Program-made: the position numbers and the translations under genes
From: Halovivax sp.
GTDB lineage: Archaea; Halobacteriota; Halobacteria; Halobacteriales; Natrialbaceae
Length of the DNA stretch: 7,318 bases
NCBI GenBank assembly: GCA_007119345.1
Contig: SKPV01000167.1
Location: 1 to 7,318, forward strand
Direction of reading: 5' to 3'
Notes under the pieces: generated by a model
What the model saw: only the letters and a program-made list of their open reading frames with translations
Database searches by the model: none
What the model was told of the DNA's origin: nothing
Shown here: positions 6,619-7,318 of the stretch, one piece after another
How positions within the stretch are numbered: position 1 is the first letter of the stretch
How the letters are laid out: every line of letters starts with the position of its first letter

Positions 6619-7215
6619 CTACCGCGAACCCTGGGCCGTCGCCAGGGCGGCGCCCGCGGTCGCGAACACCAGCGGATACAGCACGCCGGCGAGGACGATC
6701 GCGGGAATCAACTGCGGCGCCATCGACCCGCCCACCTCGACGCCGATGACCGTCGCCTCGCCGCCGGCTTCGGCGACGAGGGCGCCCAGCCCCATCACGA
6801 GGCCGTAGCCGACGGCGACGGGCGCGGCGGCGGCGACGGCGTCGCCGAGATCGCGCGCGCCGAGCCGGCGGGCCAGCACCGCGCCGGTGAGCGCGAGCAC
6901 GACCGGCGGAACCAGGTAGAGCAATTGCGCGCTCGCGCTGCCGGACTCGGCGATGACGTTCACCGTCGTGGTACCGCTGAAACCGCCGATCGAGCCGCCG
7001 GCTTCGACGTCGACCAGGTGCGCGCTGTAGTGGTACCAGGCCACGCCCTTCCACTCGGCGACGCGTTCGAAATTCTCGCTCGCCTCGCTCCCGACGAGCA
7101 GGTACGAGAGCGCGTAGCCGACCGCCGCAGCGAGGACGCCTGCACCGGCACTCGCGGCGACGGCAGTTCGTCCGGGCTGGGACGCGTCGACCGTCGTGGC
7201 GTGCTGACCGCTCAT
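6619..7215 (-). CDS. Uncharacterised haloarchaeal integral membrane protein (about four helices)
   Basis: A 198-residue protein of unknown function. Hydrophobic segments that should cross the membrane lie at about 17-41, 98-116, 125-150 and 174-192. The first is separated from the second by a roughly 55-residue polar loop carrying the aromatic and histidine-rich motif WKGVAWYHYSAHLVDV (55-70), followed by a Gly/Ser/Thr-rich stretch. No catalytic or transporter signature is recognised. The layout resembles haloarchaea-restricted four-helix proteins annotated only as domains of unknown function (possibly DUF7978; recollection, not checked). The ATG at 7215 gives a short hydrophilic N-terminus before helix 1. 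An in-frame ATG at 7245 would add ten residues, but only GC-rich repeat sequence lies where its promoter should be. An A-rich ACAACACAAAG at 7250-7260 may be the promoter. The stop is 115 bases upstream of the helicase start, so co-transcription is possible but unproven. Confidence 0.8.
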   Translation of the reverse strand: MSGQHATTVDASQPGRTAVAASAGAGVLAAAVGYALSYLLVGSEASENFERVAEWKGVAWYHYSAHLVDVEAGGSIGGFSGTTTVNVIAESGSASAQLLYLVPPVVLALTGAVLARRLGARDLGDAVAAAAPVAVGYGLVMGLGALVAEAGGEATVIGVEVGGSMAPQLIPAIVLAGVLYPLVFATAGAALATAQGSR

Positions 7216-7264
7216 GGTGTCGGCTTCGAGACCGGACCGTCTCATGAGCTTTGTGTTGTCGCGT

Positions 7265-7318
7265 CGCCGGGGACCGGGGCGGTCGGGTCGTGCTCCGGTG
7301 GACGGGGCGGTCGGGTCG
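7265..7318. repeat. GC-rich tandem direct repeat, two copies, 28-base period, reaching the window edge
   Basis: Positions 7265-7290 and 7293-7318 match at 22 of 26 bases, and their last 16 bases (CGGGGCGGTCGGGTCG at 7275-7290 and 7303-7318) are identical. The second copy ends exactly at the right edge, so further copies may follow. The repeat lies upstream of the membrane-protein gene and is not obviously coding. Confidence 0.7.

Noticed and set aside
1..7318. tRNA, rRNA, CRISPR array, insertion sequence or attachment site
   Set aside because: None seen on either strand by eye: no cloverleaf-like segment, regularly spaced repeats, transposase-like protein or terminal inverted repeats. A covariance-model search could still reveal a small RNA.

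Overview
The window is haloarchaeal chromosomal DNA. This is inferred from high GC with strongly GC-biased third codon positions, proteins rich in Asp/Glu and poor in Lys, a halorhodopsin gene, an archaeal ether-lipid gene and an archaeal Ski2-type helicase. No start codon has a Shine-Dalgarno sequence in front of it. Several starts have an A/T-rich TATA-like box about 27 bases upstream, the usual haloarchaeal arrangement for leaderless transcripts. The genus cannot be named from the sequence alone.

Layout, left to right. (1) 1-601, minus strand: the N-terminal two-thirds of a halorhodopsin (light-driven chloride pump); helices F and G and the retinal lysine lie beyond the left edge. (2) 602-1015: a 414-base divergent intergenic region with a promoter at each end. 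(3) 1016-1780, plus: a geranylgeranylglyceryl phosphate synthase, which makes the first ether bond of archaeal lipids. (4) 1865-2461, plus: a DJ-1/PfpI-family protein with an intact nucleophile cysteine. (5) 2569-3243, plus: a HAD-superfamily hydrolase of the beta-phosphoglucomutase-like type. (6) 3283-4104, minus: a class I SAM-dependent methyltransferase, convergent with the HAD gene. (7) 4161-6503, minus: a 780-residue superfamily 2 helicase with Brr2/ASCC3/Hel308-like motifs and a Sec63-like C-terminal part. (8) 6619-7215, minus: a small membrane protein with about four helices and no assigned function. (9) 7265-7318: a two-copy GC-rich tandem repeat that runs to the right edge.

The genes do not form one evident pathway. 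Halorhodopsin and the lipid synthase share a divergent upstream region and both depend on the C20 isoprenoid pool (retinal and geranylgeranyl diphosphate), but a functional link is only inference. The three plus-strand genes are separated by 84 and 107 bases. The helicase and the methyltransferase are co-oriented, but the methyltransferase seems to have its own promoter. No mobile element, CRISPR array, tRNA or rRNA was seen. The points most worth a second look are a Thr at the halorhodopsin position that holds Asp in the halorhodopsins I can recall, the Brr2-like features of the helicase, and the divergent lipid synthase.
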